A DNA stretch of 64,000 nt from Tagaea sp. CACIAM 22H2 (lineage in GTDB: Bacteria > Pseudomonadota > Alphaproteobacteria > CACIAM-22H2). The notes below the pieces were generated by a model. That model ran no database searches, had not been told where the DNA came from, and saw only the letters and a list, made by a program, of their open reading frames with translations. The DNA is taken from contig PVXE01000016.1 in NCBI GenBank assembly GCA_014444615.1, positions 1 through 64,000 on the forward strand. Reading direction: 5' to 3'. Numbering within the stretch: position 1 is the first letter of the stretch; the number at the start of each line of letters is the position of its first letter. The position numbers were made by a program, and so were the translations under genes. Positions 42,744-51,759 of the stretch are shown here, piece by piece.

Positions 42744-43310
42744 TCAGCGCAGCGGCTTTTTCGCCCGCAGTACGATCGCGATCTGGCCGCACACGTTGTT
42801 GAAGTGGCGGATCGCGTCTTCGATCGCCGCGCGGTCGACTTCGCCGGCAGCGAGGCGCTTATGCCATTCCGGCGTCAGCTGGAAATCGACCTTTTCGATG
42901 GCGAAATCGACGTCGAGCTGAAGCCCGAGCGGCGTGTTCGCCGCGCTGGTCTTCGCCCATTCGCGATTCAGCGCGCGGTCGAACAGCGCCAGCCCATCGG
43001 GCGTGATCGCGCGGACATGCGTGGGATCGTTGAGAAACGCGTCCGAGCGCGGATGCGGCACGACGATTTCGATCCGCGCCTCGGGCGCGCACACACGCCA
43101 CAATTCGCGGATGATCCCCAAATATCCGTCCGTCGTGGCGCCCAGATGTTCGAGCGCGTGAATCAGCGCGACATCGGTGACGGATGAATCCGCCCAAGGC
43201 CAGGGCGCGCGCTCCAGGTCGACGACCTGGTCGGGCGCGCAGCCGGCGAATTTATCGACATTCACCCAGCCGGCGCGTTTGGCGTTGCCGCAGCCGAGAT
43301 TGAGCTTCAT
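42744..43310 (-). CDS. Class I SAM-dependent methyltransferase
   Basis: A 188-residue methyltransferase of the Methyltransf_11 kind. Motif I is LNLGCGN at the extreme N-terminus, followed by WVNVDKF (acidic post I) and a motif near VALIHALEHLG. The ATG overlaps the stop of the sulfhydrylase gene (ATGA). Similar short enzymes act on cell-surface sugars or small molecules; coupling to a methionine-pathway gene may only reflect SAM supply. Substrate unknown. Confidence 0.78.
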   Translation of the reverse strand: MKLNLGCGNAKRAGWVNVDKFAGCAPDQVVDLERAPWPWADSSVTDVALIHALEHLGATTDGYLGIIRELWRVCAPEARIEIVVPHPRSDAFLNDPTHVRAITPDGLALFDRALNREWAKTSAANTPLGLQLDVDFAIEKVDFQLTPEWHKRLAAGEVDRAAIEDAIRHFNNVCGQIAIVLRAKKPLR

Positions 43311-44611
43311 GTCGCGGCCAGAGCGGTGTCGAGATCGCGGATCAAATCGTCCGCGCTCTCGATGCCGATCGACAAGCGGATCACGTCGGGACCGGCACCG
43401 GCCTTCACGCGCTGTTCCTCGGTCAACTGACGATGGGTGGTGGAGGCCGGATGGATGATGAGGGAGCGCGTGTCGCCGATATTGGCGAGATGGCTGAACA
43501 ACTCGACTGTCTCCACGACCTTCATGCCGGCGTCGTAGCCGCCCTTTACGCCGAAGGTGAAAACTGAGCCCGGCCCCTTGGGCAGGTACTTCTTGGCGAG
43601 CGCGTGATAGGGGCTCGATTTCAACCCCGCATAGGACACCCAAGCGACCTTCGGATGCGCGGCCAGGAATTCCGCGACCGCCTGCGCATTGGCCACATGC
43701 GCGGCCATGCGTAAGTGCAGCGTCTCGATGCCCGAGATGGTGAGATACGCGTTGAGCGGCGCCATCGTGGGCCCAAGGTCGCGCAAGCCCACGGCACGCG
43801 TTTTCATCGTGTAGCCGAAATCGCCAAAGGTCTCGGCGAATTTGAGGCCGTGATAGGCGGGGTCAGCTTCGGTCATCGACGGGAATTTGCCGGACGCGAA
43901 CCAATCGAACTTGCCGCTTTCGACGACCGCACCGCCCATCGCGTTGCCGTGGCCCGACAGGAACTTGGTCGTCGAATGCAGGATGATGTCGGCGCCCCAA
44001 TCGAAAGGCTTGCACAGGAAGGGGGTCGCCAGCGTGTTGTCGACCATCAGCGGGATCTTCGCCTTGCGCGCGACCGCCGCGACCGCTTCAAGATCAACGA
44101 TCACGCCGCCGGGATTGGCGAGCAACTCGCAGAAAATCGCCTTGGTGTTCGGACCGATCGCCGCTTCGAAATTCTTCGGGTCCGAGGGGTCGACGAAGTC
44201 GACGCCCCAGCCGAATTTCTTGAAGGCATGGGTGAATTGCGTGACCGAGCCGCCATAGAGGTTTCGGCTGGCGACGAAGCGGTCGCCCGGCTCCATCAGC
44301 GAGAAGAAGGCGAGTAGCTGCGCCGCGTGGCCCGAACTGGTGCATACCGTACCGCGCCCGCCTTCGAGATTGGCGATGCGTTCCTCCAGCACCGCGACGG
44401 TCGGGTTGGTCAACCGCGAATAGATATAACCGAAGGTCTGCAGGTTGAAGAGCGAGGCGGCGTGGTCCGCATCCTCGAACACATAGGCCGTCGTCTGGTG
44501 GATCGGCGTCGAACGCGCGCCCGTCGTCGCGTCGGGCGTGGCCCCGGCATGCACGGCACGCGTGGCGAAACCGAATTTTTCGCGTGGAGTGCGGGCGCGT
44601 TCGTCGGGCAT
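43307..44611 (-). CDS. metY: O-acetylhomoserine sulfhydrylase (aminocarboxypropyltransferase)
   Basis: A 434-residue PLP enzyme of the Cys/Met-metabolism family. The PLP lysine is in [11 protein letters not shown], preceded by [10 protein letters not shown]; early residues include [15 protein letters not shown] and [17 protein letters not shown]. The length and the insert near residues 240-260 are typical of the MetY group, which makes homocysteine from O-acetylhomoserine and sulfide. Stop overlaps the methyltransferase start. A cystathionine-gamma-synthase-like activity is less likely given the length. Confidence 0.9.
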   Translation of the reverse strand: MPDERARTPREKFGFATRAVHAGATPDATTGARSTPIHQTTAYVFEDADHAASLFNLQTFGYIYSRLTNPTVAVLEERIANLEGGRGTVCTSSGHAAQLLAFFSLMEPGDRFVASRNLYGGSVTQFTHAFKKFGWGVDFVDPSDPKNFEAAIGPNTKAIFCELLANPGGVIVDLEAVAAVARKAKIPLMVDNTLATPFLCKPFDWGADIILHSTTKFLSGHGNAMGGAVVESGKFDWFASGKFPSMTEADPAYHGLKFAETFGDFGYTMKTRAVGLRDLGPTMAPLNAYLTISGIETLHLRMAAHVANAQAVAEFLAAHPKVAWVSYAGLKSSPYHALAKKYLPKGPGSVFTFGVKGGYDAGMKVVETVELFSHLANIGDTRSLIIHPASTTHRQLTEEQRVKAGAGPDVIRLSIGIESADDLIRDLDTALAAT

Positions 44612-44676
44612 GTTTGTTTCTCCCAGGAGTCGGCGGCATGTTGCATCGCGGGGCCGGGGAAGGGAAGTTTCTCGTC

Positions 44677-45855
44677 ATGCGCGAATGGCGGTTGGTGGTC
44701 TGGCTTTCGCTCGCCCAGATGATTTCCTGGGGGACGCTGTTTTATGGCTTCGCGGTGATCGTGGGGCCGATGGAACGCGAATTGGGCTGGTCGAAAACCG
44801 AGATCTACGCCGCCGCGTCGCTCGGGTTGATGGTTTCGGGGCTGGTCGCCCTGCCCATCGGCGCGTGGATGGATCGGCACGGCGGCCTGCTGTCGATGAC
44901 GGGCGGTTCGATCGCCGGCGGCCTGTTGATGATCGCCTGGGCCTTCGTCGAGACGCCCGCGCATTTCTACGCAATCTGGATCGGCATGGGGGCGGTGCTC
45001 GCTTGCGTGCTCTATCAGCCGGGCTTCGCGGTCGTCGCGGCGAATGTGCGCGATTGGAAGCGCGGCATTCTGATCATGACGTTCTTGGGCGGGCTCGCCA
45101 GCACGGCGTTCATTCCGCTCGGTCACTACATCAACGATCTTTTCGGCTGGCGCATGACGGCGCTGATTTGGGGCGCGGTGAACCTCACGATTTGCGTCGC
45201 GATCCATTTCTATTGGCTGCGCGGGACGCGCGCGAAGGGCGAGGCGGCGGAGCAGGCGGATGCGGGCGCGTCGGATTCCGCCCTCAAGCTTGCGATGCGC
45301 CGGCCGGCGTTCTGGGGACTCGGCTTCGTCTATTTCGTCTATAATTTCTCGGTCAACGCGATCACCTTCCATCTGATCGGCTTGCTGGGCGAGCGTAACG
45401 TCGATCCCGACACGATCATGCTCGTTTGGGCGACGATCGGCCCGATGCAGGTCGCGGGCCGGATGAGCCTGTTCGCCTTCGGCTCCAAACTCGACGCGCG
45501 GCTGGTCGCGCGCGTGGCGATGGCGGGTTTGCTGCTGGGCCTCGGCACGCTGGCGACAGGTGTGGCCACGCTCGCACCGCTGCTGGTGTTCGCCTTCTTC
45601 CACGGGGCGGGGAACGGCTTGATGACGATCGTCAAAGGCACGATCGCGCCCGATATTTTCGGGCCGCGCGCCTATGCGACCGTGAATGGCGCGTTGACCG
45701 TGCCGCATCAATTCGCCGCCGCCGCCGCACCGGTCGCGGCCGCCGCGTTATGGGGTTTGTTCGGTTACGACGGCGTGTTGCTGATATTGCTGGGGCTGTT
45801 GTCGGCCGGGTTCCTCGCCATGCTCGCGGTCACGACGGTCCGGCGCGCGGAATGA
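44677..45855 (+). CDS. MFS transporter, tandem copy 1
   Basis: A 392-residue facilitator beginning MREWRLVVWLSLAQMISWG. The segment FAVIVGPMERELGWSKTEIY is characteristic of the oxalate/formate-antiporter-like MFS branch. The start at 44677 aligns with the paralogue at 45852; an upstream ATG at 44638 has a good AGGAG and would add 13 residues, so the start is not settled. It overlaps the second copy by four bases. The close match of the pair indicates tandem duplication. Confidence 0.82.
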   Translation: MREWRLVVWLSLAQMISWGTLFYGFAVIVGPMERELGWSKTEIYAAASLGLMVSGLVALPIGAWMDRHGGLLSMTGGSIAGGLLMIAWAFVETPAHFYAIWIGMGAVLACVLYQPGFAVVAANVRDWKRGILIMTFLGGLASTAFIPLGHYINDLFGWRMTALIWGAVNLTICVAIHFYWLRGTRAKGEAAEQADAGASDSALKLAMRRPAFWGLGFVYFVYNFSVNAITFHLIGLLGERNVDPDTIMLVWATIGPMQVAGRMSLFAFGSKLDARLVARVAMAGLLLGLGTLATGVATLAPLLVFAFFHGAGNGLMTIVKGTIAPDIFGPRAYATVNGALTVPHQFAAAAAPVAAAALWGLFGYDGVLLILLGLLSAGFLAMLAVTTVRRAE

Positions 45856-47024
45856 AGGAAACGCGTTTCGTCCTTTGGCTTTCCGTCGCGCAATTGCTGG
45901 CGGGCGGCGCTTTCTATTACAGCTTCGCCGTGCTGGTCGGGCCGATGGAACGCGAACTTGGCTGGTCGAAGTCCGAGCTTTACGGCGCCTTGTCGCTCGG
46001 CCTCGTCGTCTCCGGCCTGTCCGCATTGCCCGTGGGAAGATGGATGGACCGCCATGGCGGTTTCTGGCCATTGACGCTGGGGGCGGCGGCCGGCGGTCTG
46101 CTGATGATCGCTTGGGCCTTTGTCGAAACGAAACTTCAGTTTTATCTGCTGTGGGCCGCGATGGGCGTCGTATTCGCCGCGACGCTCTACGAGGCCGCCT
46201 TCGCCGTCGTCGCGGCTAATGTCGCGGATTGGCGGCGCGGCATTCTAGTGATGACGTTGATCGGCGGATTCTCGATCACGATCTTCATCCCGCTGATGCA
46301 CTACATCAGCACGGCGTTCGGCTGGCGCACGACGTTGATCGCAATGGGCCTCGCCAATCTCGTGTTTACCTTGCCGGTGAACGCCTATTGGCTGCGCGAT
46401 GCGCGCGCGAAAGGGGCGGCGGCCGAGGCCGCCGATCGCGTCGCGACGCAATCGGCGTTGGCGCTGGCGATGCGACGGCCCGCCTTTTGGGGCCTGGGTT
46501 TCTGCTATTTCGCGTTCAACATCGTCGTTGGAACGGTCACGTTCCATCTGATCGGCCTGCTGGGCGAGCGCGGCGTCGATCCGGATACGATCGTGCTGGT
46601 CTGGGCGATCATCGGGCCAATGCATGTCGTCGGCCGCATCGGCTTGATGGCGTTGGGCGCCCGCGTCGACGCGCGGGTGCTCGGCCGGTTTTCAATGGGA
46701 TGTATCTTCGTGGCGATCGTGTTGCTGGCGACGGGGATCGACACGGTCGTACCGCTCATCCTGTTCGCCATGATCTACGGCACCGGCAATGGCATACTGA
46801 CCATCGTGCGCGGCACGATCGCGCCCGATCTATTCGGGCCGCGCGATTACGCCACGATCAACGGCGCGCTGACGATCCCATTCAGCGCCGCGCGCGCCAT
46901 CGCACCGGCCCTCGGCGCATGGCTATGGCAAACGACCGGCGACTACGCGATCGTTTCGATCGCAATGGTATGCGCGATGACGGCCGCTTTCGTTGCGATC
47001 TGGTTGGCGACGATCAGGAAATGA
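45852..47024 (+). CDS. MFS transporter, tandem copy 2
   Basis: A 390-residue paralogue of copy 1: FAVLVGPMERELGWSKSELY and RRPAFWGLGFCYFAFN match FAVIVGPMERELGWSKTEIY and RRPAFWGLGFVYFVYN. The ATG at 45852 overlaps the copy 1 stop (ATGA), so both may be made in equal amounts and could work as a pair. About 12 membrane segments. Substrate unknown. Its 3' end overlaps a small gene on the other strand by 11 bases. Confidence 0.83.
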   Translation: MKETRFVLWLSVAQLLAGGAFYYSFAVLVGPMERELGWSKSELYGALSLGLVVSGLSALPVGRWMDRHGGFWPLTLGAAAGGLLMIAWAFVETKLQFYLLWAAMGVVFAATLYEAAFAVVAANVADWRRGILVMTLIGGFSITIFIPLMHYISTAFGWRTTLIAMGLANLVFTLPVNAYWLRDARAKGAAAEAADRVATQSALALAMRRPAFWGLGFCYFAFNIVVGTVTFHLIGLLGERGVDPDTIVLVWAIIGPMHVVGRIGLMALGARVDARVLGRFSMGCIFVAIVLLATGIDTVVPLILFAMIYGTGNGILTIVRGTIAPDLFGPRDYATINGALTIPFSAARAIAPALGAWLWQTTGDYAIVSIAMVCAMTAAFVAIWLATIRK

Positions 47025-47187
47025 CCGTGCGCTTGCAGGTATCGCGCAGCGCCGACGGCGCGATCTGCTCAGGCACCGCGCGGAACAGCTTCACGATCGC
47101 GGCGAAGATCGCGCCGAAAGCCTGCGCGCGCAGCCGGCGCGCATTGGCGGCGTGGAACTCGAACTCGGCGGCGGAAATGGCAGGCAT
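47014..47187 (-). CDS. 57-residue protein, possible DUF1127-like
   Basis: A short gene read from the complement. The product starts MPAISAAEFEFHAANARRLR and continues with an amphipathic, hydrophobic helix (AQAFGAIFAAIVKLFRAV) and a short tail. GGAG stands seven bases before the ATG, and it lies divergent from the LysR gene. Small basic proteins of this build, some of DUF1127 type, are common in alphaproteobacteria and linked to stress, phosphate or RNA turnover. Family is a guess from appearance; the ribosome site supports expression. Confidence 0.6.
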   Translation of the reverse strand: MPAISAAEFEFHAANARRLRAQAFGAIFAAIVKLFRAVPEQIAPSALRDTCKRTVIS

Positions 47188-47276
47188 GGGGGATCTCCAG
47201 GGCGACAGTAACGGGATTGCGTGTTTGCAGCTTGTTACGGTTCGCCGCTGGCGATAATCGCCGATATCGGCCTATC

Positions 47277-47299
47277 ATTTGTGCCGTATCGTCACAAAT
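47277..47299. promoter_or_regulatory. Inverted repeat ATTTGTG/CACAAAT, candidate LysR-type site
   Basis: Perfect seven-base arms separated by nine bases, ending ten bases before the LysR gene ATG. This resembles a LysR autoregulatory site (T-N11-A type symmetry). It lies in the 121-base gap shared with the divergent 57-residue gene, so it could control both. Confidence 0.5.
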
Positions 47300-47308
47300 A
47301 GGCGTCAG

Positions 47309-48202
47309 ATGGATCAATCGGGGGAAATGGCCGCTTTCGTCGCTGCGGTGGAGCGAGGCGGATTTTCGGCCGCCGCACGAGCGATGAAGCTGACGCCGTC
47401 GGCATTGTCGAAACTCGTCGGCCGCTTGGAAGCGCGGCTCGGCGTGCGGCTTCTGCAACGCACGACGCGCACGCTGACGCTGACGCCGGAAGGCGAAGCC
47501 TATTACGCGCGCGCACGGCGCATCGTCGCCGATATCCGCGAAGCGGAGCTGGAGGTCGCGGGCTTTCGCGCGCGGCCGCGCGGCGTGTTGAAGATCAACA
47601 CGGGCAACGCGTTCGGATACCATCAGCTGGTTCCTGCCTTGCCGGAGTTTCTGGCGCGCAATCCCGATTTGCGCGTGCAGCTTTCCTTCGTCGACAAACG
47701 CGTCGATCTGATCGAAAGCGGCGACGATGTCGGGATCCGCATCGGTGAAGTCGTCGACGATCGGCTGGTGGCGCGGCGCATCGCCGAGGTGAGCCGCACG
47801 ATTTGCGCGTCGCCCGCATATCTCGCGCGGCGCGGCGTGCCCAAGCGGCCGGAGGATCTGCGCGACCACGATTGCGTGACGATGTCGGACATCCCGCACT
47901 TGGCGCATTGGCCGTTCAAATCGGGAATCGTCGAAGTGACCGGTCCGGCGAGCGTGGACAGCGCCAACGCGATGCTCGATTTGGGAATCGCGGGCGTAGG
48001 TGTGATCCGCATGGGCGACTTCGCGCTGGTCGATGCGATCCGCGACGGCCGGCTGGTGCCGATCCTGACCGATTGGCACGCGCGCGATCCGGTGACGATC
48101 TGGGCGGTCTATCCGCAGACGCGCAACCGCGTCCCCAAAACGGCGGCGTTCGTCGAATTCATGCAGGCCCGCTTCGGCCATGCCCCATGGCGGATCGCCT
48201 GA
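47309..48202 (+). CDS. LysR-family transcriptional regulator
   Basis: A 297-residue LysR protein. The HTH (residues about 3-60) has GFSAAARAMKLTPSALSKLV, and the effector domain follows with VPALPEFLARNPDLRV. Start at 47309 follows AGGCG; an in-frame ATG at 47279 would add ten residues and remove the operator-like repeat from the noncoding part. Sequence type resembles the DNA-binding regulators near transporters (LysR of the CrgA group). It precedes the EamA pair by 43 bases and may control them. Confidence 0.87.
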   Translation: MDQSGEMAAFVAAVERGGFSAAARAMKLTPSALSKLVGRLEARLGVRLLQRTTRTLTLTPEGEAYYARARRIVADIREAELEVAGFRARPRGVLKINTGNAFGYHQLVPALPEFLARNPDLRVQLSFVDKRVDLIESGDDVGIRIGEVVDDRLVARRIAEVSRTICASPAYLARRGVPKRPEDLRDHDCVTMSDIPHLAHWPFKSGIVEVTGPASVDSANAMLDLGIAGVGVIRMGDFALVDAIRDGRLVPILTDWHARDPVTIWAVYPQTRNRVPKTAAFVEFMQARFGHAPWRIA

Positions 48203-48245
48203 CGGGCTGCTAAGAAGGCGCCGGCGTAACCGTAAGACGAGTTTG

Positions 48246-49121
48246 ATGAATCTTTCCGACAACGCGCGCGGCGCACTGCTTCTCTCCGGCGCGATGACGA
48301 TCTTCGTCGCCAACGATGCGGCGATGAAGCTCGCCTCCCAGGATATACCGATGATCCAGGCGCTGGCGCTGCGCGGTGTCGCCGCGACGGCGCTGTTCGG
48401 TCTGATCGCGTGGCGCACGGGTGCGCTTGCCGATCTTTCGCTGCTGCGCGACGGCAAGATGATGTTGCGCACGGCGGCCGAAGTCGCGGGCTCGATGTTG
48501 TTCATGCTGTCGCTCGCGCACATACCGCTGGCGACGGCGGCGGCGTTGAACCAGGCCGTTCCGCTGCTGTCGATCCCGTTTGCCATGTTGCTGCTGGGCG
48601 AAAAGGTGGGCTGGCGGCGCATCGCGGCGCTGATCGCGGGTTTCGCGGGCGTGTTGCTGATCTTGCGGCCGTCGCCGGACGGCATCGACCCGTGGCTGCT
48701 GGCGTCCTTCGCGTCGGCCTGGGTTTTCGCGCTGCGCGATTCGATCACGCGCATGCTGTCGGCGCGCATTCCGACGATTTTGGTGACGCTTCTGATGTCG
48801 GCGTCGATGACGGCGGTCGGCGCGCTGGGCACGATCGCGACCGGCTGGACGCCGATGGTGCCGGACAGCTGGTGGCTGTTGGCGATCGCCACGCTCGCCG
48901 TGGCATTCGGTTACACTTTGCAGGTCGCCGCATTTCGCGTGGGCGAATTGTCGCTGGTCGGCGGTTTCCGCTATTCGGGCCTCATCGGTTCGACCTTCGC
49001 GGGCTGGCTGCTCTGGGGTTATCTGCCCGACGCGTTGACCTGGACGGGCATGGCGTTGATCGTCGTCTCGGGACTTTACGCGCTGCACCGCAGCCGCGTG
49101 CGTTCGGGCCGCGCGCCATGA
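48246..49121 (+). CDS. EamA/DMT-family transporter, tandem copy 1
   Basis: A 291-residue membrane protein with ten predicted segments in two EamA repeats. Repeat-end motifs such as LLLGEKVGWRRIAALIAGF and FRYSGLIGSTFAGWLLWGYL are typical of drug/metabolite transporters. TTTGATG precedes the frame; no strong ribosome site. The stop overlaps copy 2 (ATGA). Probably exports or imports small metabolites; substrate unknown. Confidence 0.82.
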   Translation: MNLSDNARGALLLSGAMTIFVANDAAMKLASQDIPMIQALALRGVAATALFGLIAWRTGALADLSLLRDGKMMLRTAAEVAGSMLFMLSLAHIPLATAAALNQAVPLLSIPFAMLLLGEKVGWRRIAALIAGFAGVLLILRPSPDGIDPWLLASFASAWVFALRDSITRMLSARIPTILVTLLMSASMTAVGALGTIATGWTPMVPDSWWLLAIATLAVAFGYTLQVAAFRVGELSLVGGFRYSGLIGSTFAGWLLWGYLPDALTWTGMALIVVSGLYALHRSRVRSGRAP

Positions 49122-49984
49122 CTCACGGCAATCGCAACGGCATTCTGGCGATCATCGCCGCGATGACGCTGTTCGCCTTCTCCGACACGATCATGAAGCT
49201 GGCGCTGGCCGAGGTGCCCGCGGGCCAGTTGTTGTTCGTGCGCGGCATCATCCTGGTGGTCGCGGGTGCTGCGATCGTTTGGCGGTCGGGCGGTTTCGCG
49301 ACGCCGCGCGCGTTTATCGAGCCCCATACGCTGTTGCGTGGAGCGCTCGAAGCGGTCGCGGCGTTCTGTTTCATCGCGGCGCTGGCGCATATCCCGCTTG
49401 CGCTCAATACCACGATCAATATGGCCACACCGCTGCTGGTGCTGCCGGTCGCGGCGGCGCTGCTGGGCGAACGATTCGGCTGGCGGCGCATCGGCGCCAT
49501 TCTGGCGGGCTTCGCCGGCGTGCTGCTGATCCTGCGGCCCGGCGCCGACGGTTTCGATATCTGGCTCGTCGTTTCGTTTCTGTCGGCGGTGCTTTGCGCA
49601 TTGCGCGACGTCATCACGCGGCGCATTCCCCAATACGTGCCCTCGGCGGTCGTCACCTTGGTGACGCTGGCGGCCGTCGGCGCGTTCGGTGGGGCGGTCG
49701 CTTTTTTGCAAGGCTTCGTGCCGATGCCGGGTTTCGCGTGGTTCGTGGTGTTCGCCTCCGCGCTGATCTCGGGCACGGGGATGTATTGTATGGTTTTGTC
49801 GATGCGTCTGGGCGAGGTGACGGTCGTCTCGCCGTTCCGCTACACCGGACTGATCAGCACGACGCTGCTCGGCTGGCTGGTCTGGGGATATCTGCCGGAC
49901 TTGTATGCGTGGTGCGGGATGGCGCTGATTGTCGCGGCGGGGCTTTACGCGCTGTGGCGCGAGCGAAAGGTGAAGGCGGCATGA
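49118..49984 (+). CDS. EamA/DMT-family transporter, tandem copy 2
   Basis: A 288-residue paralogue of copy 1 with matching segments LLGERFGWRRIGAILAGFAG and FRYTGLISTTLLGWLVWGYL. Ten predicted membrane segments. It overlaps copy 1 at its start and the DUF2798 gene at its stop, each by four bases, so the three genes are likely translated together. Confidence 0.83.
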   Translation: MTHGNRNGILAIIAAMTLFAFSDTIMKLALAEVPAGQLLFVRGIILVVAGAAIVWRSGGFATPRAFIEPHTLLRGALEAVAAFCFIAALAHIPLALNTTINMATPLLVLPVAAALLGERFGWRRIGAILAGFAGVLLILRPGADGFDIWLVVSFLSAVLCALRDVITRRIPQYVPSAVVTLVTLAAVGAFGGAVAFLQGFVPMPGFAWFVVFASALISGTGMYCMVLSMRLGEVTVVSPFRYTGLISTTLLGWLVWGYLPDLYAWCGMALIVAAGLYALWRERKVKAA

Positions 49985-50226
49985 GCACTGCGTTGAAAAT
50001 TCGGCTGGCGTTTTCCGGCCTGCTGACCGTCGTGATGACGGCGATCGTTTCCGGCATTTCGACGGTCCGCGTTTTGGGCCCGGCCGACGTCGTCGCCGAC
50101 CCCGCGAGCTTCTTCAACGCCTGGGCGCATGCCTGGTTCTATTCCTGGATCGTCGCGGCCCCCACGGTTTATTTCGTGGCGCCGTGGGCGCGTGGAAAAG
50201 TCGAGGCGTGGTTCGCGCCGAAGTGA
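49981..50226 (+). CDS. DUF2798-family small membrane protein
   Basis: An 81-residue protein with two membrane segments (about residues 7-28 and 52-70). The arrangement with FFNAWAHAWFYSWIVAAPTV matches DUF2798 proteins. Its ATG overlaps the stop of EamA copy 2. It may be an accessory of the transporter; its function is unknown. It ends one base before the converging lipoprotein hydrolase gene. Confidence 0.72.
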   Translation: MSTALKIRLAFSGLLTVVMTAIVSGISTVRVLGPADVVADPASFFNAWAHAWFYSWIVAAPTVYFVAPWARGKVEAWFAPK

Positions 50227-50227
50227 G

Positions 50228-51310
50228 CTAGCGCCACAAGCCTCGGCGCATCAGCCAATCCTGAATGCGCTCGGCGACCTGGTCCGAGTTTCTATCCATC
50301 ATCGGCATATGGCCGTTGCCCGCGATGCCGCTCCGCGGCAAGTCCAGCACGTCGACCTGCGCGCCCGCGGCGCGCAAGACCTCAAAATAGCGCAGACCGT
50401 TGCCCTTGATCGCGGGCCAGCGTGTATCCTGTTCGATGTAATCGCCGTAGATCGCGAGGACGGGCACACCCTTGATCTCGGCGGCGCGGCCGGGATCGCC
50501 GAAACCAGTGGGTTCGATCGCCACGATGGCGCGCACCTTGTCCGGCCGCGCTTCGGCCGCACGGAAGGCGAATTGCCCGGCCTGGCTATGCGCCACCAGC
50601 ACGCAAGGGCAGCTGCGATCCACCAATGCGATATAGGCATCCGTGATCGCATCGTCGGTCGAGGTCCAGCGCGGCACGATCTGACGCACGAGCTGGTCGT
50701 AGGAGTCGACCGGGAATTGGCTGCCTTCGAGCGTCTCGCGTTTGGCGAAGGAGCCGGGGCCGTCGCCGATGCGGAAACGTTCGAAAGCTTCGGGCTGCGC
50801 CAGGAAGACCGGCTCGCCACGGAAGATGTCGGGAAATTGCGCCCAGCCCGCGCGGCCGCGCTCGACCGCGTCGGCGTTGTGCACGGTCCAGCCGCGCCGC
50901 AGGAAGAAATTGAGCCAGCCGTCGCGCCCATCGGGCGTGGTTTCGTATTGCACGCCCGTCATGCCGCCGCCATGCATCAGCACCAGCGGGGCGGCACCGC
51001 GCTTCCAGCGCGGTTCGAACCATTGGGCATACATGTGTTCGACCAGGAACGTGCCGTTGGGGTCGATGCGCGCGATCGGGCCGCCGGGGGTGAACTGCAC
51101 GTCGCGCACCGGCTTGCCCACGATCGTCACCGCGCGGCCGCCGACGTGATAGGACCCCATATTCGACAGCACGATGTCGCCCTTGGGCGACGGCGCGACC
51201 GTTCCGTCCGCCGCGACGGTCGTTCCGCCGCCGCCGCCGCAAGCGGCAAGGGGCAACAAGGCGGCAAGCGCGAACAGAGCGTGACGCAAACGCGGCATTT
51301 TGTTCCTCAT
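50228..51310 (-). CDS. Lipoprotein alpha/beta hydrolase (esterase-like), module 2
   Basis: A 360-residue lipoprotein. The lipobox is LAAC (signal ALFALAALLPLAAC), followed by a Gly-rich linker, so it is anchored in an outer or inner membrane. The hydrolase core shows an oxyanion segment VLMHGGGMTG, the nucleophile elbow VAHSQAGQF and a late His in GNGHMPMMD. It resembles the esterase/PHB-depolymerase-like fold. Its start overlaps the membrane-protein gene of the pseudokinase module (ATGA), suggesting joint action; module 1 lacks this gene. ATG at 51298 is an alternative start. Confidence 0.72.
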   Translation of the reverse strand: MRNKMPRLRHALFALAALLPLAACGGGGGTTVAADGTVAPSPKGDIVLSNMGSYHVGGRAVTIVGKPVRDVQFTPGGPIARIDPNGTFLVEHMYAQWFEPRWKRGAAPLVLMHGGGMTGVQYETTPDGRDGWLNFFLRRGWTVHNADAVERGRAGWAQFPDIFRGEPVFLAQPEAFERFRIGDGPGSFAKRETLEGSQFPVDSYDQLVRQIVPRWTSTDDAITDAYIALVDRSCPCVLVAHSQAGQFAFRAAEARPDKVRAIVAIEPTGFGDPGRAAEIKGVPVLAIYGDYIEQDTRWPAIKGNGLRYFEVLRAAGAQVDVLDLPRSGIAGNGHMPMMDRNSDQVAERIQDWLMRRGLWR

Positions 51311-51759
51311 CCCGGCGGTGTCAGCGGATCCTTGATCGTCTCGCCCCATTCGGCGATCAGCGCCGTTTGGCGTTGCTCGAGGATCGCGAACTGTTCCTTC
51401 TGTTCGCGCGTCGTCATCATTTCGCCGATCGCGGGCACGATCACCGCGACGGCCGTTCCGGCCATGCCGGCGGCCACGGGCACGCCCCAGGCCCAAATGT
51501 CGCCCATGATGAAGCGCGAATGGTCGAGCAGCCCCGACAGCACCACCGGCCCCGCGGCGGCCAGCGTCATCGCCGCCGAGCCGATCCACGCGAAGCGCCG
51601 TTTGCTGCCTTCCATGATGTAGACGGCGGCGCAGGGTGTGAACACGCCGATGATGTAGGCGAGCAGAGCGGGTTTCAGGATCAGCACAGCGACGGCGAGC
51701 ACCGTCGCGCCGAGAATGGCGAGGGCGATCAGAATTCCGCGGAAGCCGAGCGATCTCAT
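51307..51759 (-). CDS. Four-helix membrane partner of the pseudokinase, module 2
   Basis: A 150-residue membrane protein with about four hydrophobic segments (within residues 5-110) and a charged C-terminal tail (EQKEQFAILEQRQTALIAEW). It matches the module 1 protein at 30887 in spacing, LDH-containing loop and tail. It overlaps the pseudokinase stop (ATGA) and the lipoprotein start (ATGA). No family recognised. It probably complexes with the pseudokinase through its cytoplasmic tail. Confidence 0.7.
   Translation of the reverse strand: MRSLGFRGILIALAILGATVLAVAVLILKPALLAYIIGVFTPCAAVYIMEGSKRRFAWIGSAAMTLAAAGPVVLSGLLDHSRFIMGDIWAWGVPVAAGMAGTAVAVIVPAIGEMMTTREQKEQFAILEQRQTALIAEWGETIKDPLTPPG

Noticed and set aside
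47069..48892. A 607-residue leftward open frame across the LysR and EamA genes
   Set aside because: Antisense to two clear genes with low-complexity composition; common in high-GC DNA.
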